Origin: Amyelois transitella
Taxonomy: Eukaryota; Arthropoda; Insecta; Lepidoptera; Pyralidae
Assembly (NCBI RefSeq): GCF_032362555.1
Contig: NC_083509.1
Span: 3,991,001 to 4,055,000 of the forward strand
Length of the DNA stretch: 64,000 nucleotides
Reading direction: 5' to 3'
How positions within the stretch are numbered: the first letter of the stretch is position 1; the number at the start of each line of letters is the position of its first letter. The position numbers and the translations under genes were made by a program. Below the pieces are notes generated by a model. It did not search any database. It had not been told where the DNA came from and saw nothing but the letters and a program-made list of their open reading frames with translations. Positions 31,571-40,737 of the stretch are shown one piece after another.

Positions 31571-32435
31571 TACAGCACCTATAGCCTACTTAACTAGTGA
31601 GTGTAGTATTTATTTATACGACTGACATATCGATCAATACTCAGTCTAAAACAGGAAAAGGATTTTATAAATTTTTCACGTGAGTAAAGTCGCGGATAAG
31701 ATGTAGTTTACACACACAATCACACAACATACCACTTTTCGTAATTGTTGTCTTGTTGTCACCTGCTACTTTTTTATTCATATGATAAATCGTTGTGAAG
31801 CGTAGGTTATCAACAAGTTATGTTTAGAATGGCCTGACGCATTATCATGGGGTTCCGTGTTCTTTCGCGTAGCCATACAAGGTTTTTAAAATATCAAGGC
31901 AACGGAATCACTATATCTAAGCAATTAATTAATTAAGTATGTTGTCAGTTATTGTACCTGTTTTATATACTTACAATACTAGTTTTTTATAATGCTAGTG
32001 CTTGCTTAGACATGTCTGGACGTCGCAAAAGTTGTAATACGAGCTAGTAGATTGAAATCCGTGGACGCAGTAAATCAGACCAAGAGGAGAGAGAAAAGTC
32101 GGAAGGCGGACCCCGGGCCCCGAAAAACTTCTATGCAGGGTGCAACCGGTATCAGGCAGAGATGAGAGGGGGTCGTTAGTTGTTGGCTCTGTCTAGACCA
32201 TTTTTGGTTTAATATCTCTCACCTTTAACGGTATACCCACGAGCCTTCAAGTTAATGCACCAAAATAAGTTGGAGCTAGCTCAGTATGTATTATCAATAT
32301 CACTACATATTACAAGGTAAAATCCAACTATTTACTCTGTTTGTATGTTCTGATTAATTTTGTTCCTGTTTGAAATGTTGGAAAAGGGGTTTTCTGAGGA
32401 AGGTTTATAATATATATATAAATATAAATATATAC
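31571..32435. other. Intergenic, no gene
   Basis: A GC-rich patch at about 32090-32190 (GGCGGACCCCGGGCCCCG) may be another decayed repeat. Nothing else recognised. Confidence 0.4.
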
Positions 32436-32660
32436 GGGACAAATTACACAGATTGAGTTAGCCTCGAAGTAAGTTCGAAACTTGTGTTACGAGATACTAA
32501 CTCAACGATACTATATTTTATAATAAATACTTATAAGATAAACATCCAAGACCTAGGCCAATCACAAAAACTTCTTTTCTCATCATGCCCCGGCCGGGAT
32601 TCGAACCCGGGAACTCCGGTGTCACAGACAAGCGTACTGCCGCTGCGCCACAGAGGCCGT

Positions 32661-32663
<3 letters not shown>
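32436..32663 (-). repeat. tRNA-derived SINE (copy 2)
   Basis: Close to copy 1 at 3891-4118. B box GGTTCGAATCC and A box TGGCGCAGCGG (minus strand), body ending GGGACAAATTACACAG, with a TA-rich tail at the left (32410-32435). Confidence 0.88.

Positions 32664-32705
<42 letters not shown>
32664..32705. repeat. (TA)n microsatellite between two SINE copies
   Basis: About 20 TA units. It is best read as the 3' tail of the SINE at 32706-32936 (minus strand) abutting the 5' end of copy 2. Confidence 0.9.
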
Positions 32706-32936
32706 GGGACAAATTACACAGATTGAGTTAGCCTCGAAGTAAGTTCGAGACTTGTGTGATGAGATACTTACTCAACGATACCATATTTTATAATAAATAC
32801 ATATATAGATAAACATGCAAGACCCAGGCCAATCAGAAAAAGCTCTTTTCTCATCATGCCCTGGCCGGGATTCGAACCCAGGACCTCCGGTGTCACAAAC
32901 AAGCGTGCTACCGCTGCGCCACAGAGGCCGTCAAAC
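32706..32936 (-). repeat. tRNA-derived SINE (copy 3), head-to-tail with copy 2
   Basis: Same order and very similar sequence to copy 2: left end GGGACAAATTACACAG, B box region GGGATTCGAACCCAGG, A box region CCGCTGCGCCACAG, right end GGCCGTCAAA. Confidence 0.88.
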
Positions 32937-33399
32937 CTCAAATAATAAACCGCAAATAATGCTACCAGTGCGAAGCCGGGACGGGTCGTTAGTTGTTTAT
33001 ATTTATTTATTTTACAATATCATATTAGACCGAAAGGAACCCCTTAATACCTTTTGCTTTCGGAACTCGTGAAGTAATGAAATCTGATATTCTCAACCAG
33101 TTGTAGATGTGGGTTCCAATCTATTTAATTTCCAATAAATGTTGACTAGTTTCAAGCCTTGACCCCTAAAAGCACCACTTCATTTAATTATTCAGCTTTA
33201 GAATTATTGGATTCCTTTGGTAACTTTCAGCTACCGACCTCTAAAAACAATTATGTAGGCGAACACTATAGTAAATAGTATTTCAATGTAATCTTGGTAA
33301 AGTGAGGCGTCGGGTGAGTCATTCGCGTTGATAATAACTCGGTATTAGCAAAAAATACAGTCATACCCTGCGGTCGGCTAGTTGTGAGTGATATCTGTT

Positions 33400-33470
33400 G
33401 CTGTTTGGACGTGTCACGCTTTGGATCAATCAGAGTTATTATATTTCGGTGCTCATTTTAGTAAATAAAG
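33400..33470 (+). other. Possible non-coding first exon of LITAF-C
   Basis: TAAATAAAG is followed by a consensus GTAAGT donor at 33471, and the preceding 70-100 bp (TGTCACGCTTTGG, AATCAGAGTTATT) look promoter-like, being less AT-rich than the flanks. It has no ATG, so it would be 5' UTR spliced to the acceptor at 39969. The left boundary is a guess. Confidence 0.25.
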
Positions 33471-34387
33471 GTAAGTAAATGTGACTAGAAAATTAATCGT
33501 GCGCACAAATGCTTTTAGCGTTTGGTTGTGCAACGATGATTGTTAGATACCACGTGTTCTGTCAAGCGTGTTTACCGTTTTTACTTTTGTATGGTTTATG
33601 TCTTACTTTATAATACTTTCAAATTTTAATTGTAATAATGTAAAGCGAAATTCGAAAATATTATAAAAAGAGGCTATATAAAGTTTAAAAAAAATATATT
33701 ACTACCTACTCTAATGCCTCTAGAATTCCGAAAAAAAAATATGTTTGGTTATTCATTATTATTTTGTTTTGAATGCATTCATTTAATTTTATGCAATCAT
33801 ATTACGACATCATGCACTAACGAGGTATATATAGCCTTGCGTATATATAACCATATATGAGTGAGAAACTACCTACATTGCAAGATATATTGAATGCTTC
33901 GTGAGAGATATTTTGAAAGTTGAAAAAACAAAGTAAAATGTTCTTCGTAGTTTTGGGTAATGGAAATGAGGGTAGTTTTATTTATCCATACAAATCCAGG
34001 ACGAATTTCACCCAGATATGAGATAATTTTCATATACCTACACACAGTTCAACTTTTATTTTTCCTGAAATAAACATAACATTCCTTACATAATATTTAA
34101 ATGCTGCTGATTAAATTTATTATAGGTAGGTTTTTTATAATTATACTGGTTTAGCTAATTAATAAAAGTATATATATATATACGAATAATTATGATGAAT
34201 CATAAACCAATTACTGGAACAAATAAAATGTTGTCTCTTCATTGCGCAAGAGAGTTTTTGCTTTGCACTTCAATAAGAAAATGAGTAAGCAATTAAATTT
34301 CATAGTTTTTTTTAAAGTTTTATTGTTATCAATGCGCCTTATAAGTTACCTCACTATTTAGATTAACTTTACGTTCTTAAGGTTTAT
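33471..34387. other. Intergenic or LITAF-C intron, nothing recognised
   Basis: AT-rich sequence with no coding or repeat signal. Confidence 0.4.
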
Positions 34388-34645
34388 AATGCCTTGTTGT
34401 TCCCGGCATCAATAGAAAAAAGAATAGGACCACTCCATCTATTTCCCATGGATGTTGTAAAAGGCGACTAAGGGATGGGCTTATGAACTTGGGATTCTTA
34501 TTTTGGGCGACGGGCTAGCAACCTGTCACTTTATATGAATCTCAATTTAATCAGTAAGCCGAGCAGCCGGACGTGGCCTGTCAGTATTTTTAAGACTGTT
34601 GGGTCTGTATATCCGCAAGGGATATAGACGTGATAATACGTATGT
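34388..34645 (+). repeat. RTE-derived SINE, nearly full length
   Basis: AATGCCTTGTTGTTCCCGGC, AGAATAGGACCACTCCATC, GATGTTGTAAAAGGCGAC, CGACGGGCTAGCAACCTG, CGTGGCCTGTCAGTATTTTT and CCGCAAGGGATATAGACGTG. Confidence 0.88.
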
Positions 34646-35934
34646 GGTTTATTGCCAACGTGTTTATTATCAGCAAAGATTACACTAGTGTTTGTCTGAC
34701 TTTATAACCTAGGGTTAGTAAAGATATCTTCATTTTATTAGACATCAAGTTATTAACTACTGATCCCCATGAGCAACAATTATGTGGTATTAACATTGAA
34801 ACACAAACATACCGGTTAATATGTGTGAAGTTTTACCCACCTGCCTGGTGACCATTTTTCTTGTATTTCTTATGACGTAAGATGAATAATTGTCAACACT
34901 TCTTATTAAACATATAACATTTTTATATTGTCATTAAGTAATAGACAATGTGTCGTGAAGGTTTACAGCGTCGAAAGCTATAAATGTTATGATAATAAAG
35001 TAAGTAAAAGTTGACTGAAATGAAAGATTACTTAAACTAAATAAATTAATATATACGAGAAAAATAACATAAATTGAGCTAGTCTCAAAGTTAATTCGAA
35101 TGTTGGGGAATACTCCCTGGAAAACATTAAATTTTATCAAAAAAAAGATTAAAAAACAAGGAAACAAACGCTTTTAAAAAAACGAGGACAGTTAGAAAAG
35201 TAATCTGCCTCCCCCCACTTGTGGATAATACTCTCAATGTAAAATCTCATATGTAAACAAAATTATTTATTTAACTTAACATATGTATGTAGACTATTAT
35301 ACATATAACAACTGCGCATAGAGACTGAGAAAAGATTTTTAAGTGAGAGCTGATTGCATAAACAAAAACAAAAATCATAATCATCTGATTGTCAAATGCT
35401 ATTAGTACCTTGTCAGGTAGTCGATCTAAAATTTAAACATAAAACATTAAAATTTTAACCATAAGGCCACAACCTGCCGGCAAGTGAGCCAAAAATGTAT
35501 TTAATTGATAAATTGGAGACTACAGGCGGAGGTATCACCTGACGCCGTATTTTCCTTGACCAGTCAAGGTAATAGGACTTCCTGGTCTATCCAATGACCT
35601 TATGATTCGTTATCTTTACAAGGAGTTAGATAATTTGATAAAAAGTCTATAGAAAAACATATTACATTGTTACCTATTGAGTAAAACTTCGTTCCTCTTT
35701 CAATGTTTGAAGTTTAACAGATGTTTAATGTTTTTGTTTCGTTATTACAGCGTTATTTTTAAATTTCGTGATAACTATGAGTCAAACCAGATTAGTCTAT
35801 TTAAATCCATTCTTCCGTTTAATTATTGTTGCTAACAAATTTGTTTAGTATTATTATTTTTAGCAACGAGAATGTGTAAATACACATGATGTTGCTTATA
35901 CTCGTATTTTTTTCATCCGCGACTTCGTCCTGGC
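34646..35934. other. No gene; possible tRNA-SINE 3' scrap at 35053-35110
   Basis: ATACGAGAAAAATAACATAA and GAGCTAGTCTCAAAGTTAAT resemble the 3' part of the tRNA-derived SINE (ATACGGGACAAATTACACAG, GTTAGCCTCGAAGTAAG) but are diverged. A scrap CATCCGCGACTTCGTCC near 35917 resembles a Helitron 3' end. Confidence 0.35.
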
Positions 35935-35976
35935 AACTGTAAAAATAAAACTAATTATAGTTTTATTTTTACAGTT
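35935..35976. repeat. 19-bp perfect hairpin, 4-nt loop
   Basis: AACTGTAAAAATAAAACTA (35935-35953) and TAGTTTTATTTTTACAGTT (35958-35976) are exact reverse complements around ATTA. Possible MITE core or recent inverted duplication. Confidence 0.9.
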
Positions 35977-36040
35977 CGCGCATTTTGGATTACCAAAATG
36001 CGTAAGGTTCTGCAAATGTTCCGGTGGTCAGGCATGCAAC

Positions 36041-36156
36041 TTACATACATTAAAGCACACCTCTTTCTTGCAGGGATAGGCAGTGACTACATCCTTACAC
36101 TTATCACGATCCCTGCAAACTTCTTTCGCTTCATCTACATTTATAAGTCTCTTTAT
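36041..36156 (-). repeat. RTE LINE 3'-end fragment
   Basis: Read on the minus strand: AAGAGACTTATAAATGTAGA, GAAGCGAAAGAAGTTTGCAG, GTAGTCACTGCCTATCCCTG, AAAGAGGTGTG and TAATGTATGTAAG. This matches the end of the LINE ORF and tail at 24640-24750. Confidence 0.85.
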
Positions 36157-36585
36157 GTATGCTTATTATTAAATTAATATACCTAAAGTGGGCTTAGGTT
36201 GGTATTTTCGTCTTTATTATTTTCCTTACAGAACAGTTAATATGGACTCATATTTGACACAATATGCGGTAAAATATTCGTTTAAAATCACACAAATAAC
36301 TATTCAGTTTTAATATCTTTCATCTTGCATCATAGACATTCTAAATTTCTCTTATCTCTGCGTCTATAAATACCGCGGCGTCTGGGATCGAATCAAAATA
36401 TTTTTATTCTACAATTGAAATAGCTGTGTGATGACCTTGGATTGATAATTAGAATATATGAGACTGATTTCCACACCTGTACGTCGCTTAAATTTGTGCC
36501 ATGTGGTCTCCGGCTCTTAAGAATTGGACAACTCTCATCTTTTTTTCGTGAATATCGTTCAAAGCGACTAACATTTATCTCGTGC
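36157..36585. other. No gene recognised
   Basis: The 72-codon frame at 36442-36660 (+) runs into a family B fragment and is not a gene. Confidence 0.4.
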
Positions 36586-36589
36586 AGCT

Positions 36590-36700
36590 TTTATCATGAT
36601 CCAGGGTGGGTTAGGTTTCCCCGCAAAGGTTTCAATGGTGGACGGGACTCGTTTGTGTAAAATTCTCACTTACCCAGGATACTCAATCCAGGATTATGCT
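36590..36700 (+). repeat. Fragment of dispersed family B
   Basis: CATGATCCAGGGTGGGTTAG, GTTTCCCCGCAAAGGTTTC and ATGGTGGACGGGACTCG resemble the ATGATCC...GGTTCCCCTGCAAAGG...GGTCAGATGGGAGTCG order of the family. Confidence 0.5.
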
Positions 36701-37045
36701 TAAAAGGACTTTTTTGACTTGATTGCGTCCTTCTTTGGGAGAACCTGCTATATTTGTATATCGTACGACATGAAGGCAAGAATTAATAATTGTTTATGAC
36801 CATTATCTTAAAGTTGTTGAAATTAACACTGGCAAGATGATGATTCTGGACATAAACTTCAGTAATTATCTAGAAGTACACCTGATATCTTTATTCTCAT
36901 CAAACAATACTTTTACAAGCTAACTGATCTAGATATCTCTTTATTGCCGATCAATAAAAATGTCAGGCAATGGTAGTATCACGCGATATTGGTTTTGTTG
37001 TACTCGATGAGGTCATCAAATAACACTATGTATTTTAATTTCCAG

Positions 37046-37128
37046 TTCAACAGATATATGTGACGTCAGAATGGCCACAAGGTCAGAGTAACAATATGAC
37101 CAAGCGTAACCAACATACAAATTGTTAT
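37046..37128 (+). pseudogene. Possible decayed N-terminal coding exon of LITAF-C
   Basis: After an acceptor-like TTTCCAG ending at 37045, the phase-1 frame is open for about 28 codons (C|TT CAA CAG ATA...) and ends ...NQHTNCY. This recalls the end of LITAF-B exon 2 (...INRSNCNV), with the same entry phase. The expected donor is missing: the bases are GTTACC rather than GTAAGT. This may be an exon lost from LITAF-C, or chance similarity. Confidence 0.2.
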
Positions 37129-37301
37129 GTTACCTAAAGCTATGCTTCTTTGTTTTATAAATATATTATTTGATTTGATTTAGTTTTTATGTAGGTAATG
37201 AAGTATTTTTGGTGGGTATATGGCAAGTGTGACCTTCAAATTGACATTACATTTATTGCATACGAATGAAAACGGCTCATGAGATGAAATGTGCTATCTG
37301 T

Positions 37302-37390
37302 TCATATATACATATAATCATGTCTTTATCCTTTACGGGGAAGACAGAACCAATAGTCTTGAAGAACTGAAAGACCACGGTCAGCTGTCC
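37302..37390 (-). repeat. RTE-derived SINE, tail fragment
   Basis: TATATACATATAATCATGTC, TTTATCCTTTACGGGGAAGA, CAGAACCAATAGTCTTGAAG and GACCACGGTCAGCTGTCC, then the match stops. Confidence 0.75.
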
Positions 37391-37668
37391 TTATAGTGTC
37401 AATAATTTGCAAGCCCTTATTAGTTTGGATATAAATATTTGTTTACTTATGGTTTCTAAGGTTGGCAAATTTAGGTTACAAGCAAGGTTAAGTCGTAAAT
37501 AACACTTGAAATAATTAATAATAGCTTGTTTAATAAGATATCTCTCTGAGTATTTGGTTCCGTGTATTGATAACAGGAAACTGATATCCTTATCTAAAAT
37601 TATCATTTCATAGGTAGTTTCTATTATAGGTGGGTAATACCGACTTGTAAACACTAAACAAATAATTA

Positions 37669-37915
37669 CATACATACATACATATGGTCACGTCTATATC
37701 CCTTGCGGGGTAGACAGAGCCAACAGTCGAAAAGACTGAATGGCCACGTTCAGCTATTTGGCTTAATGATAGAATTGAGATTTAAATAGTGACAGGTTGC
37801 TAGCCCATCGCCTAAAAAAGAATCCCAAGTTTGTAAGCTTATCCCTTAGTCGCATTTTACGACATCCATGGGAATGAGATGGAGTGGTCCTATTCTTTTT
37901 TGTATTGGTGCCGGG
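37669..37915 (-). repeat. RTE-derived SINE with 12-bp target duplication
   Basis: (TACA)n at the left, TAGACAGAGCCAACAGTC, GACAGGTTGCTAGCCCATCG, CGACATCCATGGGAATGAG, ending GGTGCCGGG. Exact AACAAATAATTA repeats lie at 37657-37668 and 37916-37927. The head is cut at CCGGG, so this insertion began inside the first hairpin. Confidence 0.92.
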
Positions 37916-38148
37916 AACAAATAATTAGAATAACTATTAACTATACTGTTAATTAATAAAATTCAACAGATAAATACTTCAATAAAGAAACCCATATAAA
38001 GTATCAAATTCAAATTTTAATTAATTTTTAAGGGAAATTTCTATATCATTCAGTAATTGTCATCATTTGGTTTCACAGCATTGGTTGACGTTAAATAAAT
38101 TACTTAAAACTAAGTTTACTGCCGCTTCGAAATCGTCACTGCAAATAA

Positions 38149-39380
38149 CCCAAGTAACAATTAGGCGCTAAAGTAAGATTTATAATAAGTCTATAAAAGC
38201 GCTAACTAGATTCTAAAGTGGTTTATGGGTGTAACAAATTAGTGTTAGAGCGCGCTCTAACCCTACTTTACCCCCGAATTAGGCACAATTTTTATATTAC
38301 TTAAGGTTGTATAATGACGGTATACAAGAGTTATGGTAATTGGCTAAGAGGTACAATCAGTGCTATAAGAAAGTTATTATAGCGGTAACAGGATCTCTTA
38401 GCGATACAAGAGGGGTAAATAAGCGTCAACTGACTCCTTAAGCGGTACAGTAGAGATACAAAGGCGTTAATTATATTTTCAAGCGCTAAAAGGGAGGTAA
38501 ATAGGTGTTTTGTAACGGTCTGAACGCTATTCAAGATAATTAAACTAATTTTGTGATCTAATAATAAATAATTTTATTTTCAATGGCTATAAGTTTACGA
38601 CTAATGATTTTTATATTAAACAAAAAAAAGTGATATTGTATGGTGCGAAAGGAAGCATATTTTTGCTGCGAAGGGAAGTACACTGTGAATATGTTACATA
38701 TTTATTGGCAAATAATTCGAGCGCCCGATGTATGTTGTCTATTTACTGAAAACTTTTCCACGTATTTACAACAATTTTTGTTTATTTTGGTTGCGACGCC
38801 ATTGTCAAAAACAAGTAGTCAATATAAGAAATACAGTAGTGACCTTAAGCGCTATTACTTTACCTTTAGTCACAAAAAAGTAACAATAGACGCTAGAGGA
38901 TCTGTTATAGCGAAAAATTATACTCCTATTTGACTTAAGGTAATGCAAGAGAGTTTTGTATAACTTCAAGCATTTGGTTCTATATAAGATTAAATAAACC
39001 ATTGTAAGGCTGGTAGCGCTTATTAACGCTATTGTGCAACTTTAGGTTCTTGTAAAGAGTTTATTATCACCTGCATAGCACTTTTGGAGGTAGTAGCTAA
39101 TTCTTCTTCTTATTTAGATCTTAGAGTTCTAAGATTCACTTAAAGCTATAACACAAAATGCTGTGCATGTACAACAGTGTTAAGATTTGCCATAATACAT
39201 CCATAACCTTTAAGCTCGCCTAATTGTCGCGCTTGTAACTCTGTATTATAAGTAGAAGTGATATACGTTACTTGGTACGCCACTTTATCGCCAATAGTCA
39301 TAAGTGCTGCTACTGTAATGCCTTTGTATCCCACTAAGTAACAAAATAAGCTCTAATCGTCGCCTAAATGTTTGTTGGGA
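38149..39380. mobile_element. Candidate TIR DNA transposon, unclassified, about 1.2 kb
   Basis: The left end CCCAAGTAACAATTAGGCG (38149-38167) and the right end, reverse complement TCCCAACAAACATTTAGGCG (39361-39380), form imperfect inverted repeats. Inside, GCGCTAA/TTAGCGC-type motifs recur in both orientations (near 38164, 38199, 38483, 38848 and 39014), an 18-bp palindrome GTTAGAGCGCGCTCTAAC sits at 38244-38261, and the stretches around 38380-38450 and 38830-38940 look partly inverse to each other. The short frames inside (for example minus 39334-39146 and plus 38640-38933) match no transposase I know. No clear target duplication was found. Confidence 0.4.
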
Positions 39381-39969
39381 AGCGGTAACATATTGCACTG
39401 AAGAATTTTCTTCAATAACGTCATCTTGACAATTATCCAAACTTAGAAAAGAAATGAGGACGAGAGTAAATATATGTTATAATTTGTTGATTTACACAAA
39501 TTTAAATAATAAAAAATATAATTTGGCAATATCAAATAAGTAGTATGTGTCTAGTTCTATTATTATGATGTTTACAAGTATGCTGTCAAAATTAAGATAA
39601 TGTTAAGTTTTGTTGAATGATACTGGCACAATTATTATGTTTAGTCTCTAAAAAAAGGTAAACGTTCTAAATCAAGAAAGTATTTAATTATTCCATGCTC
39701 TAATTAAATTAAAAAATAATGTGTACATTTTACGTACATGGTGCACTTTTATATATAATGAAATCTCGATGGCTTTTGGTTGAAGCCACGCTTCATAAGC
39801 GATCGAAATGTTTAAGTAGCTTTTTCCAAAGAATTTGCTAAAAAGTAAAGTAAAATTAACTTTTTCATTCATTCCTTAAGGTTTTTTTCCTCACACAGGA
39901 GCACAGGAACACACTATAGTGTTTATATCGTCAGTCCATAATGTATTTAATAATATCATTTTCTTAAAG
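39381..39969. other. Upstream flank or intron before LITAF-C
   Basis: AT-rich, no repeat recognised. The upstream part of the open frame that enters LITAF-C exon (39919-39969) is intron or UTR by the splice model. Confidence 0.4.
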
Positions 39970-39975
39970 GTCACA

Positions 39976-40109
39976 ATGAACATCGCACCAGTTGGACCTC
40001 AAACGACGCGGCTCATTTGCCCGTCGTGCCAAGCCAGTATCTCCACAAGAGTGGACCACAAGGCGACTACGAAGACCCATGTCATCGCCCTGATCTTATG
40101 TCTATTCCT
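39976..40109 (+). CDS. LITAF-C coding exon (first half of domain)
   Basis: Ends with CT before a GTAAGT donor at 40110, phase 2. The exon itself begins at 39970 if the acceptor at 39969 is used. Confidence 0.88.
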
Positions 40110-40625
40110 GTAAGTATATCTCATTACTACTCTTTTTAAATTAATGCGTTGTAATGAGAAGATATTTTTTAAATTAAAAAAAAAAAATTATACTACAAAG
40201 TAATTTGCTTAACTATATGTAGATACTTCTCGTTTTTTACATTTTCTCACTATCTACGTGGCGTCTGCGCAGCATGTTAGTTTTTTCCAAAAAAAATCTC
40301 ACTTGCCAATCACTAGACACTCCTTTCCTACAAATTTCTTCACTCTATCCATTCCCTTCTATAATTTTCATTTTATTTACAAAATATCAAAAGCCTCTCT
40401 TTGAATTATGATTTGAAAGTACGTATTTTCTTGTTCCTTTTATTTTTATAAATTAAACTTATTTGTAATGAAAAAAAAAGCAAAACTACTTCATAATTCT
40501 ATTTTTTTATTTGATTTTTCAGATGCTGGCCTTGCGTCTGCGTTCCCTACTGCACAGATACCTGTAGGAATGCTGATCATTACTGTCCGAACTGTAACTC
40601 TTATTTGGGTACTTACCAAAGTTAA
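39976..40625 (+). CDS. LITAF-domain protein C, 2 coding exons, 78 aa
   Basis: Spliced CDS 39976-40109 and 40523-40625 (237 nt). The protein is almost only the LITAF domain: MNIAPVGPQ, CPSC (15-18), ATTKTH, hydrophobic segment about 37-55 with LCWPCVCVPYC, then HYC and CPNC (66-69), ending LGTYQS exactly as in LITAF-B. All zinc-binding cysteines and the H-x-C-P-x-C element are present, so it should fold and bind membranes. It lacks the PPxY-bearing N-terminus of A and B. The start is ATG 39976 (A at -3), six bases after an acceptor AAAG at 39966-39969 that is in phase 0, as in LITAF-B exon 3, so an upstream coding exon could exist; I found only a poor candidate at 37046-37128. Otherwise a non-coding exon ending at 33470 is plausible. 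Either a short LITAF protein or a model missing its N-terminus. Confidence 0.82.
40523..40625 (+). CDS. LITAF-C last coding exon
   Basis: The acceptor is GATTTTTCAG ending at 40522. It is 103 nt and ends TAA. It encodes CWPCVCVPYC, ADHYCPNC and LGTYQS. Confidence 0.92.
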
Positions 40626-40731
40626 TTTTACGATACCTATAAAGATTATTTATATAAGCACTAACAACTCATAGCAATGCATGCAAGCTAAACTAAGCTT
40701 TTAAAATTCCTTGTAACCAAAGGTTCATATA

Positions 40732-40737
40732 AATAAA
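40732..40737 (+). other. Probable LITAF-C polyadenylation signal
   Basis: AATAAA 107 bp after the stop, followed by a T-rich stretch (ATGTTTTCCTCAAGTTCC). A short, normal 3' UTR. Confidence 0.55.

Noticed and set aside
31335..31625. 96-codon plus-strand ORF
   Set aside because: Runs through dispersed family B; similar frames appear in other copies.
32484..33072. ORFs with CPGRDSNPG motif
   Set aside because: Translated tRNA-derived SINE, a frequent false gene call in insect genomes.
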